Shown in pieces: positions 1 to 7,824 of a stretch of DNA of 44,592 bases. The position numbers were made by a program, and so were the translations under genes. Every line of letters begins with the position of its first letter. Positions within the stretch are counted from its first letter, which is position 1. The stretch is from Clostridiaceae bacterium. Lineage in GTDB: Bacteria; Bacillota; Clostridia; UBA1212; DUPL01. The DNA lies in contig DUPL01000054.1 of the NCBI GenBank assembly GCA_012838385.1, positions 1 to 44,592 of the forward strand, written 5' to 3'. Below the pieces are notes generated by a model. It worked only from the letters and a program-made list of their open reading frames with translations. It searched no databases and was not told the origin of the DNA.

Positions 1-358
1 ACTCAATGTTTACAGGGCTTTCTTTAATCAATGGAACCCCAGTAATGTCACCGTAGAACTTAGTGAAGTTGCATTCCTTGAATTTGTCAATTTCCTTACC
101 GGACTTGACACCGCACCAATCTGCTCTTTCTACAATATCAGTAGACACCAAATTCACACCAAAAGTCTTGTGTTTGTTAATAATATCGTAGGAATATCTC
201 TGTCTTCTGACAGAAATCGATATCATTGGTGGCTCTGAATTTACAGTACCCACCCAGGCTACAGTTATGATATTCGAAACACTTTTGTCTCCCAGCGATA
301 CCATAACTACCGGCACAGGACTTAGCAATGTTGATGGTTTGAATTTGATTTTATCCAT
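1..358 (-). CDS. Flavin reductase-like FMN-binding protein (3' part missing)
   Basis: The first 119 codons of a gene that leaves the window at its left edge. The start ATG at 358 follows AAAGGAG with good spacing. The N-terminus (starting MDKIKFKPST) with a PVPVVMVS segment, a VTVAW-like stretch (ITVAWVGTVNSEPP) and ISVRRQRYS resembles the flavin reductase-like / DIM6-NTAB family, which bind FMN on a split beta-barrel and reduce flavin or other acceptors with NAD(P)H. In Clostridia such proteins are often stand-alone flavoredoxins. It is separated by 62 bases from the upstream hydrogenase-associated genes and has its own promoter candidate, so it is probably a separate unit. Family call good; substrate unknown. 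Confidence 0.8.
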   Translation of the reverse strand, partial: MDKIKFKPSTLLSPVPVVMVSLGDKSVSNIITVAWVGTVNSEPPMISISVRRQRYSYDIINKHKTFGVNLVSTDIVERADWCGVKSGKEIDKFKECNFTKFYGDITGVPLIKESPVNIE

Positions 359-370
359 TTAAACCACTCC

Positions 371-413
371 TTTCGGTACAGATATATTATATAACATTTA
401 CCGAAATAGTAAA
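371..413 (-). promoter_or_regulatory. Promoter with flanking inverted repeat upstream of flavin reductase gene
   Basis: Read on the minus strand, a TATAAT box (386-391) lies 16 bases from a weak -35 TTTACT (408-413). An exact 8-base inverted repeat, TTTCGGTA (399-406) and TACCGAAA (371-378), separated by 20 bases, encloses the -10 box. It could be an operator half-site pair or a hairpin; no T-run follows, so it is not a convincing terminator for the upstream operon. The promoter boxes are sequence-based; the operator role is inference. Confidence 0.5.
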
Positions 414-420
414 ACATCTT

Positions 421-972
421 TCATATATCTCCAAGTATCTCTGAAACCTTGGTATTAACAAAGGTTTTCAACCATATCAGAACCTCATACGTTGTTATTG
501 GCACATCCTCCAGTTCCTTTTTGATTTCCATGGTTGATATTGCAGCACTTCCCATTAAATTCTCAAGCCTTAGCACATAATCAATTTCTGGCTTTGACAT
601 AATCAATGTCTGAAAAGTTTCCCCTATATCTCCAAGTGGGAGTCTGTCAATATGCGAAACAACCATTTTCCCTTTAATGGTTGTTCCCTCTTTCCTTCTT
701 GATACAATTTCGACGTGCCCACCCGTCATTTCACATGCCTGTTTGAAAAAAGGAATCCCGAGGCCAACATTTCTTGTAGTTCTGCCGGTTGTAAAAGGAT
801 CCACAACCTTCGAAAGCATTTCGCTGTCCATGCCTACACCATTATCCGTTATGCTTACTATAAGTTCGTCCTTGTCAAAGTCAACTTTTATCAATATGTC
901 AATTCTGCTTGCTTGCGCTTTGATTGAATTTTCACAAAGATCCATAATGTGCAGTGAAATATCTCTCAGCAT
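421..972 (-). CDS. Stand-alone HATPase_c (GHKL) ATP-binding protein, hydrogenase-associated
   Basis: A 183-residue protein that is essentially an ATP-binding domain of the histidine kinase/GHKL type. It has the N box around residues 11-19 (DLCENSIKA), the G1 box DNGVGM (43-48), and an F/G2 region ending in GLGIP (70-74). No phosphoacceptor histidine domain, membrane segment or sensor domain is visible, so it is either an anti-sigma-like Ser/Thr kinase or the catalytic half of a split histidine kinase. The C-terminal ~80 residues are not recognised. Its start overlaps the end of the PHP gene by 7 bases, which implies translational coupling. It is the last gene of the sensor-like group behind the hydrogenase operon. 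Confidence 0.8.
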   Translation of the reverse strand: MLRDISLHIMDLCENSIKAQASRIDILIKVDFDKDELIVSITDNGVGMDSEMLSKVVDPFTTGRTTRNVGLGIPFFKQACEMTGGHVEIVSRRKEGTTIKGKMVVSHIDRLPLGDIGETFQTLIMSKPEIDYVLRLENLMGSAAISTMEIKKELEDVPITTYEVLIWLKTFVNTKVSEILGDI

Positions 973-1706
973 GGTTCTGTCCTTTCATAAATAATTCTAT
1001 TATTCTTAAGAGCTTCAATAACACTTTTGGCATCAAGCCGTTCACATTCAAGATACATGTCATGTTTGTCTATTTGTGTTAAATCATGACTGTCTGACGC
1101 CTTTAATAGATTATATTTTTTTAGTTGCGGATATTTCTCAATTATGTCGGATTTGCAATCAATGGATATTTCAACAAATTTGTAAGGATAATCAAACGGT
1201 ATGAAGGCCAGCTGGGAAAACACGCTGTAGGAATCCCGGTCCACATGAGCAGGATAAGCAATACCCCCAAAACCTTCTATCATTGAAAAAACATCATCTA
1301 TCCCTATATCCGTAGCACATAGGAGCATGTCGTCATACTCGCCGATTATCTCGTCTTCCTCGTCAAACATTAGCTGTCTTCCAAATATATCGGGATTGTT
1401 TTTTAATCCCGTCATTGACTTATGCACCACGCCCTGGAAATCAAGAGCCTGCTCCAATGTTTCGAAAAGACATACAACGTGCACCTCTTCCCTTGTTTCA
1501 AGCTCCATTCCAGGAATAACAAGCACATCAAACTGTTCGCCATACTTTATTGCAGGACGCACATTCAATGCAATATTGTGGTCCGTTATTGCAATCGCAT
1601 CAAGGCCGGCAAGAGACGCCATGGCTACTATGTTGCCAGGGGTCATGTCTTCGTCCGCACATGGTGACAAGGCGGTATGAATATGCAAATCCGCATAGAC
1701 TTTCAT
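966..1706 (-). CDS. PHP-domain metal-dependent phosphoesterase
   Basis: 246 residues. The PHP-superfamily metal-binding motifs are present: DLHIHTALS near residues 6-14, ITDHN near 40-44, a central YPAHVDR, and KASDSHD near the C-terminus. These residues bind up to three divalent metals in a TIM-like barrel, and the family hydrolyses phosphoesters such as histidinol phosphate, nucleotides or oligonucleotides. The substrate cannot be read from sequence. The gene overlaps the upstream DRTGG gene by 4 bases (ATGA) and the downstream HATPase gene by 7, so the three are translated together. In this setting it might turn over a signalling phosphoester; that is inference. Confidence 0.85.
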   Translation of the reverse strand: MKVYADLHIHTALSPCADEDMTPGNIVAMASLAGLDAIAITDHNIALNVRPAIKYGEQFDVLVIPGMELETREEVHVVCLFETLEQALDFQGVVHKSMTGLKNNPDIFGRQLMFDEEDEIIGEYDDMLLCATDIGIDDVFSMIEGFGGIAYPAHVDRDSYSVFSQLAFIPFDYPYKFVEISIDCKSDIIEKYPQLKKYNLLKASDSHDLTQIDKHDMYLECERLDAKSVIEALKNNRIIYERTEPC

Positions 1707-2026
1707 ATCAATTTGCTTGATTTTATAATTATCTCAGCAGTCGGCATGGATGAGCCCAGCAATGTCACGCCATTTTCCCTGGCTTTTTTCACTACCTGCT
1801 CATCTGCCTTAACACCTTCTGCAAGAACAATGCAAGCAACTTCGGCAAGAGAAGCCACTGCAACTATATTAACATTGTTCATGACAGTCACCCAAAGATC
1901 TCCGGTCTTTGCGTGAGATATAACCCAGCTTAAGAGGTCGCATGCATAAATCCCTGTTATTTCTTTTTCTCCATCGCCTGTTATCAAAGTCATTCCCAGC
2001 TCTTCAACCAAAGTCTTAACCTTCAT
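1703..2026 (-). CDS. DRTGG-domain protein (second copy)
   Basis: A 107-residue protein resembling the DRTGG domain, the small alpha/beta module that also occurs between CBS domains and in phosphotransacetylase N-termini. Notable stretches are LITGDGEKEITGIYACDLLS and the closing GVTLLGSSMPTAEI. No catalytic residues can be named; the domain is usually regarded as a ligand-sensing or oligomerisation module. It is a diverged paralog of the protein encoded at 3803-4156. Its start overlaps the stop of the hydrogenase-like gene by 4 bases and its stop overlaps the PHP start by 4, so it is translationally coupled on both sides. Confidence 0.75.
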   Translation of the reverse strand: MKVKTLVEELGMTLITGDGEKEITGIYACDLLSWVISHAKTGDLWVTVMNNVNIVAVASLAEVACIVLAEGVKADEQVVKKARENGVTLLGSSMPTAEIIIKSSKLI

Positions 2027-3372
2027 ATATCTCCATCCTTCTTGTTCTCCTCTCCTATAACAGGAGGCATCCTGCTCTCCAAAGCCATCATTTCTTCAGC
2101 AAGCTTTCTTACCTTCCTTCTAAGAACGAATATGCAGTCAGTAATGTCTGCAATCCCCCTCACTATATCTTCAGCAAGAGCCTTGCAGCTTGGAGCACCA
2201 CAAGCTCCGCAGTCCAGTGCAGGTAATTCATCACACAGACTTACCATCCTGTCATACTTTCTCATTGCCTCTGATATGTCGGTATCCAGTTTTGTAACAT
2301 CTTTATGTATAATTGGGCAGTCAAACTCATACTCTTCCATTTCAGAATCAGCTATGGACAATCCATGAGAAGGCAGGGATTCTTTAAACTTTTTGGTTCT
2401 TGCCGTTGCAACAAACATATTCTCCACAGCCAGCGGACCTCCCAGACATCCACCTGTACATGCAGAGGCTTCTATAAAATCCACATCTTCAATACTGTCA
2501 TTTTCAAGTTCCTCAAATATTTTAATAACATTGTGAATACCATCAACGGCAAGTATCTTTTCAGTATTAAGAGCAACAGCCTCTCCTCCGTCAGCAGCCC
2601 AACGGACACCCTTGTATCCAGCCTGATTACTGTCTGGCAATTCCTCATCTTTTATCTTAGCCAGCTGCTTGAACATCCTGAAGTAAACCGTCTTTATTGA
2701 CAATACACCGTCCACATTGGATTTGCTAATACCAATAGGAGACTTTACAGCTGTCATTTTAGCCGCACACGGGGATATAAAGAAAACTCCCACCTCGGAA
2801 GGAGAAACATTATGCTCCTCGCAAAATTCTTTTTTTGCATTGATAGCGGCCATCTCCATTGGCGACTTTATCTTAAGCAGGTTGGGTATCAAATTAGGGT
2901 AATTTAGCTGAATCAGCTTAACAACCGCAGGACATGCCGATGATATTACGGGTCTTTGATACGATTCCGTTTTCAATATTTTATTCGTAATTGATGTTAC
3001 AATTTCAGCGCCTCTTGCCACTTCATACACATAATCAAATCCCAACATTTGCAGAGCCTTGATTACATGTTCCTTTGAAGGAGCATTGGCAAACTGCATG
3101 TATAAAGAAGGTGCAGGCAAGGCAATTCTATACTTGAATTTAGACAAGTCGTCCCATGTGTCTGTTTGTGCAATCTTTGCCTTGTAAGGGCATGTTCTCA
3201 GACACTCTCCACAATCAATACACTTTTCATTTATTATTATGGCTTTTCCATTTCTGACCCGTATGGCTTCCGTTGGGCATTTCTTTATACAATTGGTGCA
3301 ACCCTTGCACAATTTATTATCAAGAACTACGGAGTGATAATAGTCATCCACATTCCCCAACCTCCTTTTCAC
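2023..3372 (-). CDS. [FeFe]-hydrogenase-like, putative sensory subunit (HydS-like, no PAS or kinase)
   Basis: 449 residues. Two [4Fe-4S] ferredoxin motifs (Cys 22/25/28/32 and 51/54/57/61) are followed by a shortened H-cluster domain, a C-terminal four-cysteine Fe-S motif (C388-x2-C391-x4-C396-x16-C413, the 'putative Fe-S cluster' family), and a short charged helix. The cysteines that would hold the H-cluster remain (C147, C202, C305, C309). However, the L1 motif reads SSACPA instead of TSCCPxW, L2 is SPCAAK instead of MPCxxK, and L3 is ASACTGGC instead of MACPGGC. The proton-relay cysteine and both usual methionines are therefore replaced, as I recall for group C 'sensory' hydrogenases. Unlike HydS it ends without PAS or kinase domains; separate HATPase genes lie on both sides. 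It is likely a hydrogen or redox sensor rather than a turnover enzyme. Confidence 0.8.
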   Translation of the reverse strand: MKRRLGNVDDYYHSVVLDNKLCKGCTNCIKKCPTEAIRVRNGKAIIINEKCIDCGECLRTCPYKAKIAQTDTWDDLSKFKYRIALPAPSLYMQFANAPSKEHVIKALQMLGFDYVYEVARGAEIVTSITNKILKTESYQRPVISSACPAVVKLIQLNYPNLIPNLLKIKSPMEMAAINAKKEFCEEHNVSPSEVGVFFISPCAAKMTAVKSPIGISKSNVDGVLSIKTVYFRMFKQLAKIKDEELPDSNQAGYKGVRWAADGGEAVALNTEKILAVDGIHNVIKIFEELENDSIEDVDFIEASACTGGCLGGPLAVENMFVATARTKKFKESLPSHGLSIADSEMEEYEFDCPIIHKDVTKLDTDISEAMRKYDRMVSLCDELPALDCGACGAPSCKALAEDIVRGIADITDCIFVLRRKVRKLAEEMMALESRMPPVIGEENKKDGDI

Positions 3373-3377
3373 TCACT

Positions 3378-3812
3378 TCAGGACAGGTATACGGTAATCG
3401 TTACAACAGTACCGACACCTACTTCACTTTCAACAGCAAGATCATCTGCATATCTTTTCATGTTAGGCAAGCCCATGCCAGCTCCAAATCCCATTTCTCT
3501 AATATGTTCCGGGGCTGTGGACCATCCTTCCATCATGGCTTTCTCAATATCAGGAATTCCGGGGCCATTGTCGGATATTTTAACCATCAACTTTTCTGGA
3601 GTTATTTCAACGTATGCTTCTCCACCACTTGCGTGGATTACCGTATTTATTTCCGCCTCGTACATGGCAATTGTAAAGCGCTTAATAAGTTCATGTCTTA
3701 TTCCCAGCTTGTTGAGCGTCTTTTTTACATGGCTGGAGGCTTCTCCAGCTGAGATAAAATCTTCTGCAGCAATGGTGTAACGCAGTGTAACTTTCTGCCC
3801 ACTCAATCCCAT
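3378..3812 (-). CDS. RsbW/SpoIIAB-like HATPase protein (anti-sigma factor or serine kinase type)
   Basis: 144 residues, the size of a stand-alone anti-sigma-factor kinase. The ATP-binding boxes are clear: an N box with E54 and N56 in YEAEINTVIHASGG, DNGPGIP (81-87), and a glycine-rich lid GFGAGMGLPNMK (108-119). No histidine phosphoacceptor domain is present. Family members phosphorylate a small antagonist protein on serine and/or bind a sigma factor; no STAS antagonist or sigma gene is nearby. Its start overlaps the end of the first DRTGG gene by 10 bases, and the hydrogenase-like gene starts 5 bases after its stop. A role in relaying a signal from that protein is inference from the operon. 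Confidence 0.8.
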   Translation of the reverse strand: MGLSGQKVTLRYTIAAEDFISAGEASSHVKKTLNKLGIRHELIKRFTIAMYEAEINTVIHASGGEAYVEITPEKLMVKISDNGPGIPDIEKAMMEGWSTAPEHIREMGFGAGMGLPNMKRYADDLAVESEVGVGTVVTITVYLS

Positions 3813-4156
3813 ACCCCCCGTCCCGTTAGTCCCGCCTTGTACAAAAGACCGCAGGCAATAAACATGGGGTTTTTAGTAGATAATATGGTAATACCTTTTG
3901 ATTTGGCAAGTTCAATAATCTGTTCCGTTGGCTGTTTGCCTCGTACAAAACAAACAACCTTTATATCCATCATTTCAGCCGTTCTTACAACCTGCACGTT
4001 TATGAGGCCAGTAAGCAATATGACATTGTCTTTGACAAAAGCCATTACATCGCTCATCAGGTCTGCTCCGCAACCTGCCTGTATGTCAAGTTCAAGATTT
4101 TCCTCACCAGTCAAAATTTCTGCATCCAAGGTTTTTACAATATCTCTGACAAGCAT
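3803..4156 (-). CDS. DRTGG-domain protein (first copy)
   Basis: 117 residues from ATG 4156. This start is chosen because GAGAGGAG lies a few bases upstream; an in-frame start 45 bases further upstream would lie inside a hairpin and has no such site. It resembles the DRTGG protein at 1703-2026 in size and pattern (MLVRDIVKTLDAEILTGEE at the N-terminus; GITILSTKNPMFIACG at the end). It is probably a small nucleotide-type or other ligand-sensing domain. It is the first gene behind the hydrogenase subunit gene, separated from it by a hairpin. Function unassigned. Confidence 0.75.
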   Translation of the reverse strand: MLVRDIVKTLDAEILTGEENLELDIQAGCGADLMSDVMAFVKDNVILLTGLINVQVVRTAEMMDIKVVCFVRGKQPTEQIIELAKSKGITILSTKNPMFIACGLLYKAGLTGRGVWD

Positions 4157-4180
4157 AAGTTCTCCTCTCAATAGTAAAAT

Positions 4181-4212
4181 AGGGTTGTAGCTTGATACCA
4201 AGCTACAGCCCT
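4181..4212 (-). terminator. Intercistronic hairpin between hydrogenase subunits and sensor-like genes
   Basis: A 14-base-pair inverted repeat with a 4-base loop: AGGGTTGTAGCTTG (4181-4194) and CAAGCTACAGCCCT (4199-4212). In the minus-strand transcript it has one C/A mismatch and is followed by ATTTTACT rather than a full U-run. It could be a weak terminator, an RNA-stability element or a processing site. It lies in the 77-base gap between the hydrogenase gene and the first DRTGG gene and would set the ratio of enzyme to sensor transcripts. Confidence 0.55.
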
Positions 4213-4233
4213 TATATTATCATACAATTTCAC

Positions 4234-5991
4234 TTAGTTATCAAGGGGATAGTTAGCTCTCTGCTGATAGGTTGTATGCAGATCATGGTGAGCCTTTTCG
4301 CTTCCAGGTTCTCCATAATACTCGCCGTAGAGTTTCTTGATAAACGGATTATCATGGGACTTTCTGATTGGCAGAGACCTGTCTTCAGCGTAAATCGCCT
4401 TGGTTCTTTCAACTCTAAGGTCAATCCAGCTCCTAACTTCTGATGGCTGGATTATCTGTCCACCACCATTTACGCATCCGCCTGGGCATGCCATGATTTC
4501 AATAAAATCATACTCAGCCTCGCCTGCACGGATTCTGTCAAGAACCTTCCTCGCATTTCCAAGACCGTGAACTACACAAGCTCTTATCACTTTGCCGGCA
4601 ACTTCAATCTGAGCTTCTTTGATTCCTTGAACACCTCTTACCTCGGTGTACTCAATCTTGTCCTCAGGCAGCGACTCTCCACTTAGGATATCGGCAACTG
4701 TCCTAAGAGCAGCCTCCATAACACCGCCTGTTGCGCCGAAGATGACTCCCGCACCGGATGCATCTCCAATAGGATCGTCGAAGGTTTCGTCTTCGAGGTT
4801 AACAAAATCTATACCAGCTTCGTCAATCATTTGAGCAAGCTCTCTTGTAGTCAGTACATAATCAACATCAGGATATCCTGCTGCTGAAAGCTCAGGTCTG
4901 CCCGCCTCAAACTTCTTGGCAGTGCATGGCATGATTGATACAACTACAATCTTTTCCGGTTCTATGTTCATTTTCTTTGCATAGTATGTCTTAAGCACTG
5001 CACCAAACATTTCATCTGGTGATTTGCAGCTTGACAAATTGTCCAGGAAATCAGGATAGTTGTGCTCGCAGAACTTAATCCATCCAGGACTGCAGGATGT
5101 AATGAGCGGCAGTTTACCGCCATTCTGCATTCTCTGCAGAAGCTCTGTACCTTCCTCCATTATTGTCAGGTCGGCAGCTGTATCAGTATCAAATACCTTG
5201 TCAAAACCAAGCTTCTTAAGCGCGCTAACCATTTTGCCTGTTGGACGTGAACCTAATGGCATTCCAAAAGCTTCACCTATTGATACTCTGACAGCAGGAG
5301 CAGTCTGAACAACAACATACTTGTCAGGGTCGTTGATTGCAGACCAAACCTTTTCGATGTCGCTCTTCTCATAGATTGCACCAACTGGGCATACATTTAT
5401 GCACTGTCCGCAGTTTACGCATGGAGTGTTGGCAAGAGGTATGTCAAACGCAGTACCAATCTTGGTATCGAAACCTCTGCTGACAGTCTCTAAAACGCTT
5501 ACAGTCTGAACATTCTGACAAACACTTACACATCTTCTGCAAAGTATGCATTTGTTGTTGTCCCTTACAATTGAAGGTGACAAATTATCTATATCATGTT
5601 CTGTCTGTTCGCCCTTATAGCGTATATCTCTTATGTTCAATTCCTTTGACAACTTTTGAAGCTCGCAATTGTTAGACCTTACACAAGTGAGGCACTCCCT
5701 GTCATGATTTGAGAGTATGAGCTCCAAAGTAACTTTTCTGGCTCTTCTTACCTTGTCGGAGTTGGTCTTTATTTCAAGACCTTCCGCTACAGGATAAACA
5801 CATGCAGCCTGAAGAGCCCTTGCACCTTTAACTTCCACAACGCACATTCTGCAGGCACCAATTTCATTGATGTCCTTCAGGAAGCACAGCGTTGGGATGC
5901 GTATATTTGCTTGTCTGGCAGCTTCCAGTATGGTAGTGCCTTCAGGCACCTGCATATTCATGCCATCTATCGTTATATTAACCATTTTCAT
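4234..5991 (-). CDS. hydA: NAD-linked electron-bifurcating [FeFe]-hydrogenase catalytic subunit
   Basis: 585 residues; the H2-forming subunit of a HydABC/HndABCD-type complex that couples NADH and reduced ferredoxin to hydrogen. Domains in order: a [2Fe-2S] ferredoxin (Cys 36, 47, 50, 64), a His-Cys3 cluster (H96, C100, C103, C109), two [4Fe-4S] motifs (C148/151/154/158 and C191/194/197/201), and the H-cluster domain with L1 TSCSPGW (298-304), L2 MPCTAKK (C356) and L3 MACPGGCVNGGGQ (C502, C506). A small-subunit-like tail (LYGEYYGEPGSEKAHH) ends it. There is no extra C-terminal [2Fe-2S] domain as in longer homologs. L1 has Ser where TSCCPxW has its second Cys. It is the fourth gene of the operon and starts 21 bases after the NuoF-like gene. 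Confidence 0.95.
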   Translation of the reverse strand: MKMVNITIDGMNMQVPEGTTILEAARQANIRIPTLCFLKDINEIGACRMCVVEVKGARALQAACVYPVAEGLEIKTNSDKVRRARKVTLELILSNHDRECLTCVRSNNCELQKLSKELNIRDIRYKGEQTEHDIDNLSPSIVRDNNKCILCRRCVSVCQNVQTVSVLETVSRGFDTKIGTAFDIPLANTPCVNCGQCINVCPVGAIYEKSDIEKVWSAINDPDKYVVVQTAPAVRVSIGEAFGMPLGSRPTGKMVSALKKLGFDKVFDTDTAADLTIMEEGTELLQRMQNGGKLPLITSCSPGWIKFCEHNYPDFLDNLSSCKSPDEMFGAVLKTYYAKKMNIEPEKIVVVSIMPCTAKKFEAGRPELSAAGYPDVDYVLTTRELAQMIDEAGIDFVNLEDETFDDPIGDASGAGVIFGATGGVMEAALRTVADILSGESLPEDKIEYTEVRGVQGIKEAQIEVAGKVIRACVVHGLGNARKVLDRIRAGEAEYDFIEIMACPGGCVNGGGQIIQPSEVRSWIDLRVERTKAIYAEDRSLPIRKSHDNPFIKKLYGEYYGEPGSEKAHHDLHTTYQQRANYPLDN

Positions 5992-6012
5992 AGTGTAATC
6001 CTCTTTCCTCCT

Positions 6013-7803
6013 TTACTCTCTGACAACCGCATCGAATTTGCATTTCTCCATGCAAACTCCGCACTTTATGCATTTGCTTTCGTCTATTACATAAGGCTTC
6101 TTGATTTCTCCGCTTATGCAATTTGTGGGACAATGTCTTGCACAAAGGCTACATCCTCTGCACTTATCCGCAATGATTCTGTAGCGAAGCAGTGACTTGC
6201 ATACGCCTGCAGGACATCTCTTTTCAACAACGTGAGCAATATATTCGTCCTTGAAATATTGCAGTGTGCTAAGAATCGGATTTGGCGAAGTTTGTCCTAG
6301 GCCGCACAGAGCACTTGACTGTATGCCTTCTGCCAGCTCATACAAATCATCTATATCAGAAAGCTCACCATTTCCATTTGTAATCTTTTCAAGAATGTCA
6401 TACATTCTCTTTGTTCCGATTCTGCATGGCGGGCATTTTCCGCAGGACTCTTCAACAGTAAACTCAAGGAAAAACTTTGCAATGTCAACCATGCATGTAT
6501 CCTCGTCCATTACTATAAGTCCACCCGACCCCATCATTGAACCAATCTTTATCAGTGAGTCATAATCGATTGGTGTGTCGATCAAGCTTGCAGGTATGCA
6601 TCCGCCTGATGGACCGCCGGTTTGAGCCGCCTTGAACTTCTTGTCTCCTGGGATTCCTCCACCAATTTCATATACAACTTCTCTCAAAGTTGTACCCATT
6701 GGTATTTCAACAAGACCTGTATTCTTGATCTTTCCACCAACAGCAAATACTTTTGTACCTCTGCTCTTTTCAGTACCAATCTGCTTGAACCACTCCGGTC
6801 CATTGTTGATTATTACAGGAATGTTTGCATAAGTTTCAACGTTGTTGAGAATTGTAGGCTGCTGCCACAAACCTTTAACCGCTGGGAAAGGAGGTCTTGG
6901 TCTTGGCTCTCCACGCATTCCTTCAATACTTGTCATCAAGGCAGTTTCCTCACCACAAACAAATGCGCCAGCGCCAAGTACAAGCTCTATATCAAATGAA
7001 AAATCGGTTCCAAAAATGTTGTCTCCAAGCAAACCATACTCTTTAGCCTGCTTGATAGCTGTCTTGAGTCTTTGAACCGCTATTGGATATTCGGCTCTAA
7101 CATAAATATATCCCTTGTCAGCTCCTATGGCATACCCTGCTATTGCCATAGCTTCGAGTACTACATGTGGGTCGCCTTCAAGGATACTTCTATCCATAAA
7201 TGCTCCAGGGTCGCCTTCGTCGGCGTTGCAGCATACAAATTTTTGGTCTGATACGCTTCTGCGTGCAAACTCCCATTTTCTTCCTGTTGGGAAACCTGCT
7301 CCACCCCTGCCTCTCAATTCTGAATCCAGAATCGTCTGAATAACCTGTTCAGGGGTCATTTCAGTAAGTACCTTTCCAAGAGCCATATAACCTTCTTCAG
7401 CTATGTATTCTTCAATGGACTCCGGATTTATCTTACCGCAATTTCTAAGAGCTATTCTATACTGTTTCTTGAAGAAATCCGTTTGTTCAGCACTTGTATC
7501 AACTTCTGGAGCATCAGCACCTTCTAGAAGTCTCTTAACAATACGACCTTTTACAAGATGTTCCTCAACTATCTCCTTGATATCTTCCTTGGTTACCCTG
7601 CAGTACATGCAACCTTCAGGATATATTACCACTATGGGTCCTTCCGCACACAGACCAAAGCAACCTGTCTTGACAATCTTTATCTCATTTTCTATGTTGG
7701 CTTCCTTGATGCACTTTTCAAATTCATCCATCAATCCTATGGAACCTGATGAAGTGCAGCCGGTTCCACCACAAATGAGCACATGTGCTCTATATATCTG
7801 CAT
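6013..7803 (-). CDS. hydB: Hydrogenase NADH/FMN-binding subunit, NuoF-like
   Basis: 596 residues, the flavin and NADH-binding subunit of the bifurcating hydrogenase (HydB/HndC). It starts with a thioredoxin-like [2Fe-2S] domain (C16, then C48 and C52). The NuoF core carries the FMN/NADH-binding glycine loop GRGGAGFPTG (165-174), FVCCNADEGDPGAF and CGEETALM. Then come the N3-type [4Fe-4S] motif ESCGKCPPCRIGT and, at the C-terminus, two ferredoxin motifs (CRGCSLCARHC and CIKCGVCMEKC). This layout fits electron bifurcation from NADH to the hydrogenase subunit and ferredoxin. AAGGAGG precedes the ATG. It sits between the HndB-like gene and the hydrogenase gene. Confidence 0.95.
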   Translation of the reverse strand: MQIYRAHVLICGGTGCTSSGSIGLMDEFEKCIKEANIENEIKIVKTGCFGLCAEGPIVVIYPEGCMYCRVTKEDIKEIVEEHLVKGRIVKRLLEGADAPEVDTSAEQTDFFKKQYRIALRNCGKINPESIEEYIAEEGYMALGKVLTEMTPEQVIQTILDSELRGRGGAGFPTGRKWEFARRSVSDQKFVCCNADEGDPGAFMDRSILEGDPHVVLEAMAIAGYAIGADKGYIYVRAEYPIAVQRLKTAIKQAKEYGLLGDNIFGTDFSFDIELVLGAGAFVCGEETALMTSIEGMRGEPRPRPPFPAVKGLWQQPTILNNVETYANIPVIINNGPEWFKQIGTEKSRGTKVFAVGGKIKNTGLVEIPMGTTLREVVYEIGGGIPGDKKFKAAQTGGPSGGCIPASLIDTPIDYDSLIKIGSMMGSGGLIVMDEDTCMVDIAKFFLEFTVEESCGKCPPCRIGTKRMYDILEKITNGNGELSDIDDLYELAEGIQSSALCGLGQTSPNPILSTLQYFKDEYIAHVVEKRCPAGVCKSLLRYRIIADKCRGCSLCARHCPTNCISGEIKKPYVIDESKCIKCGVCMEKCKFDAVVRE

Positions 7804-7824
7804 TACTTATCCTCCTTCAATAGA

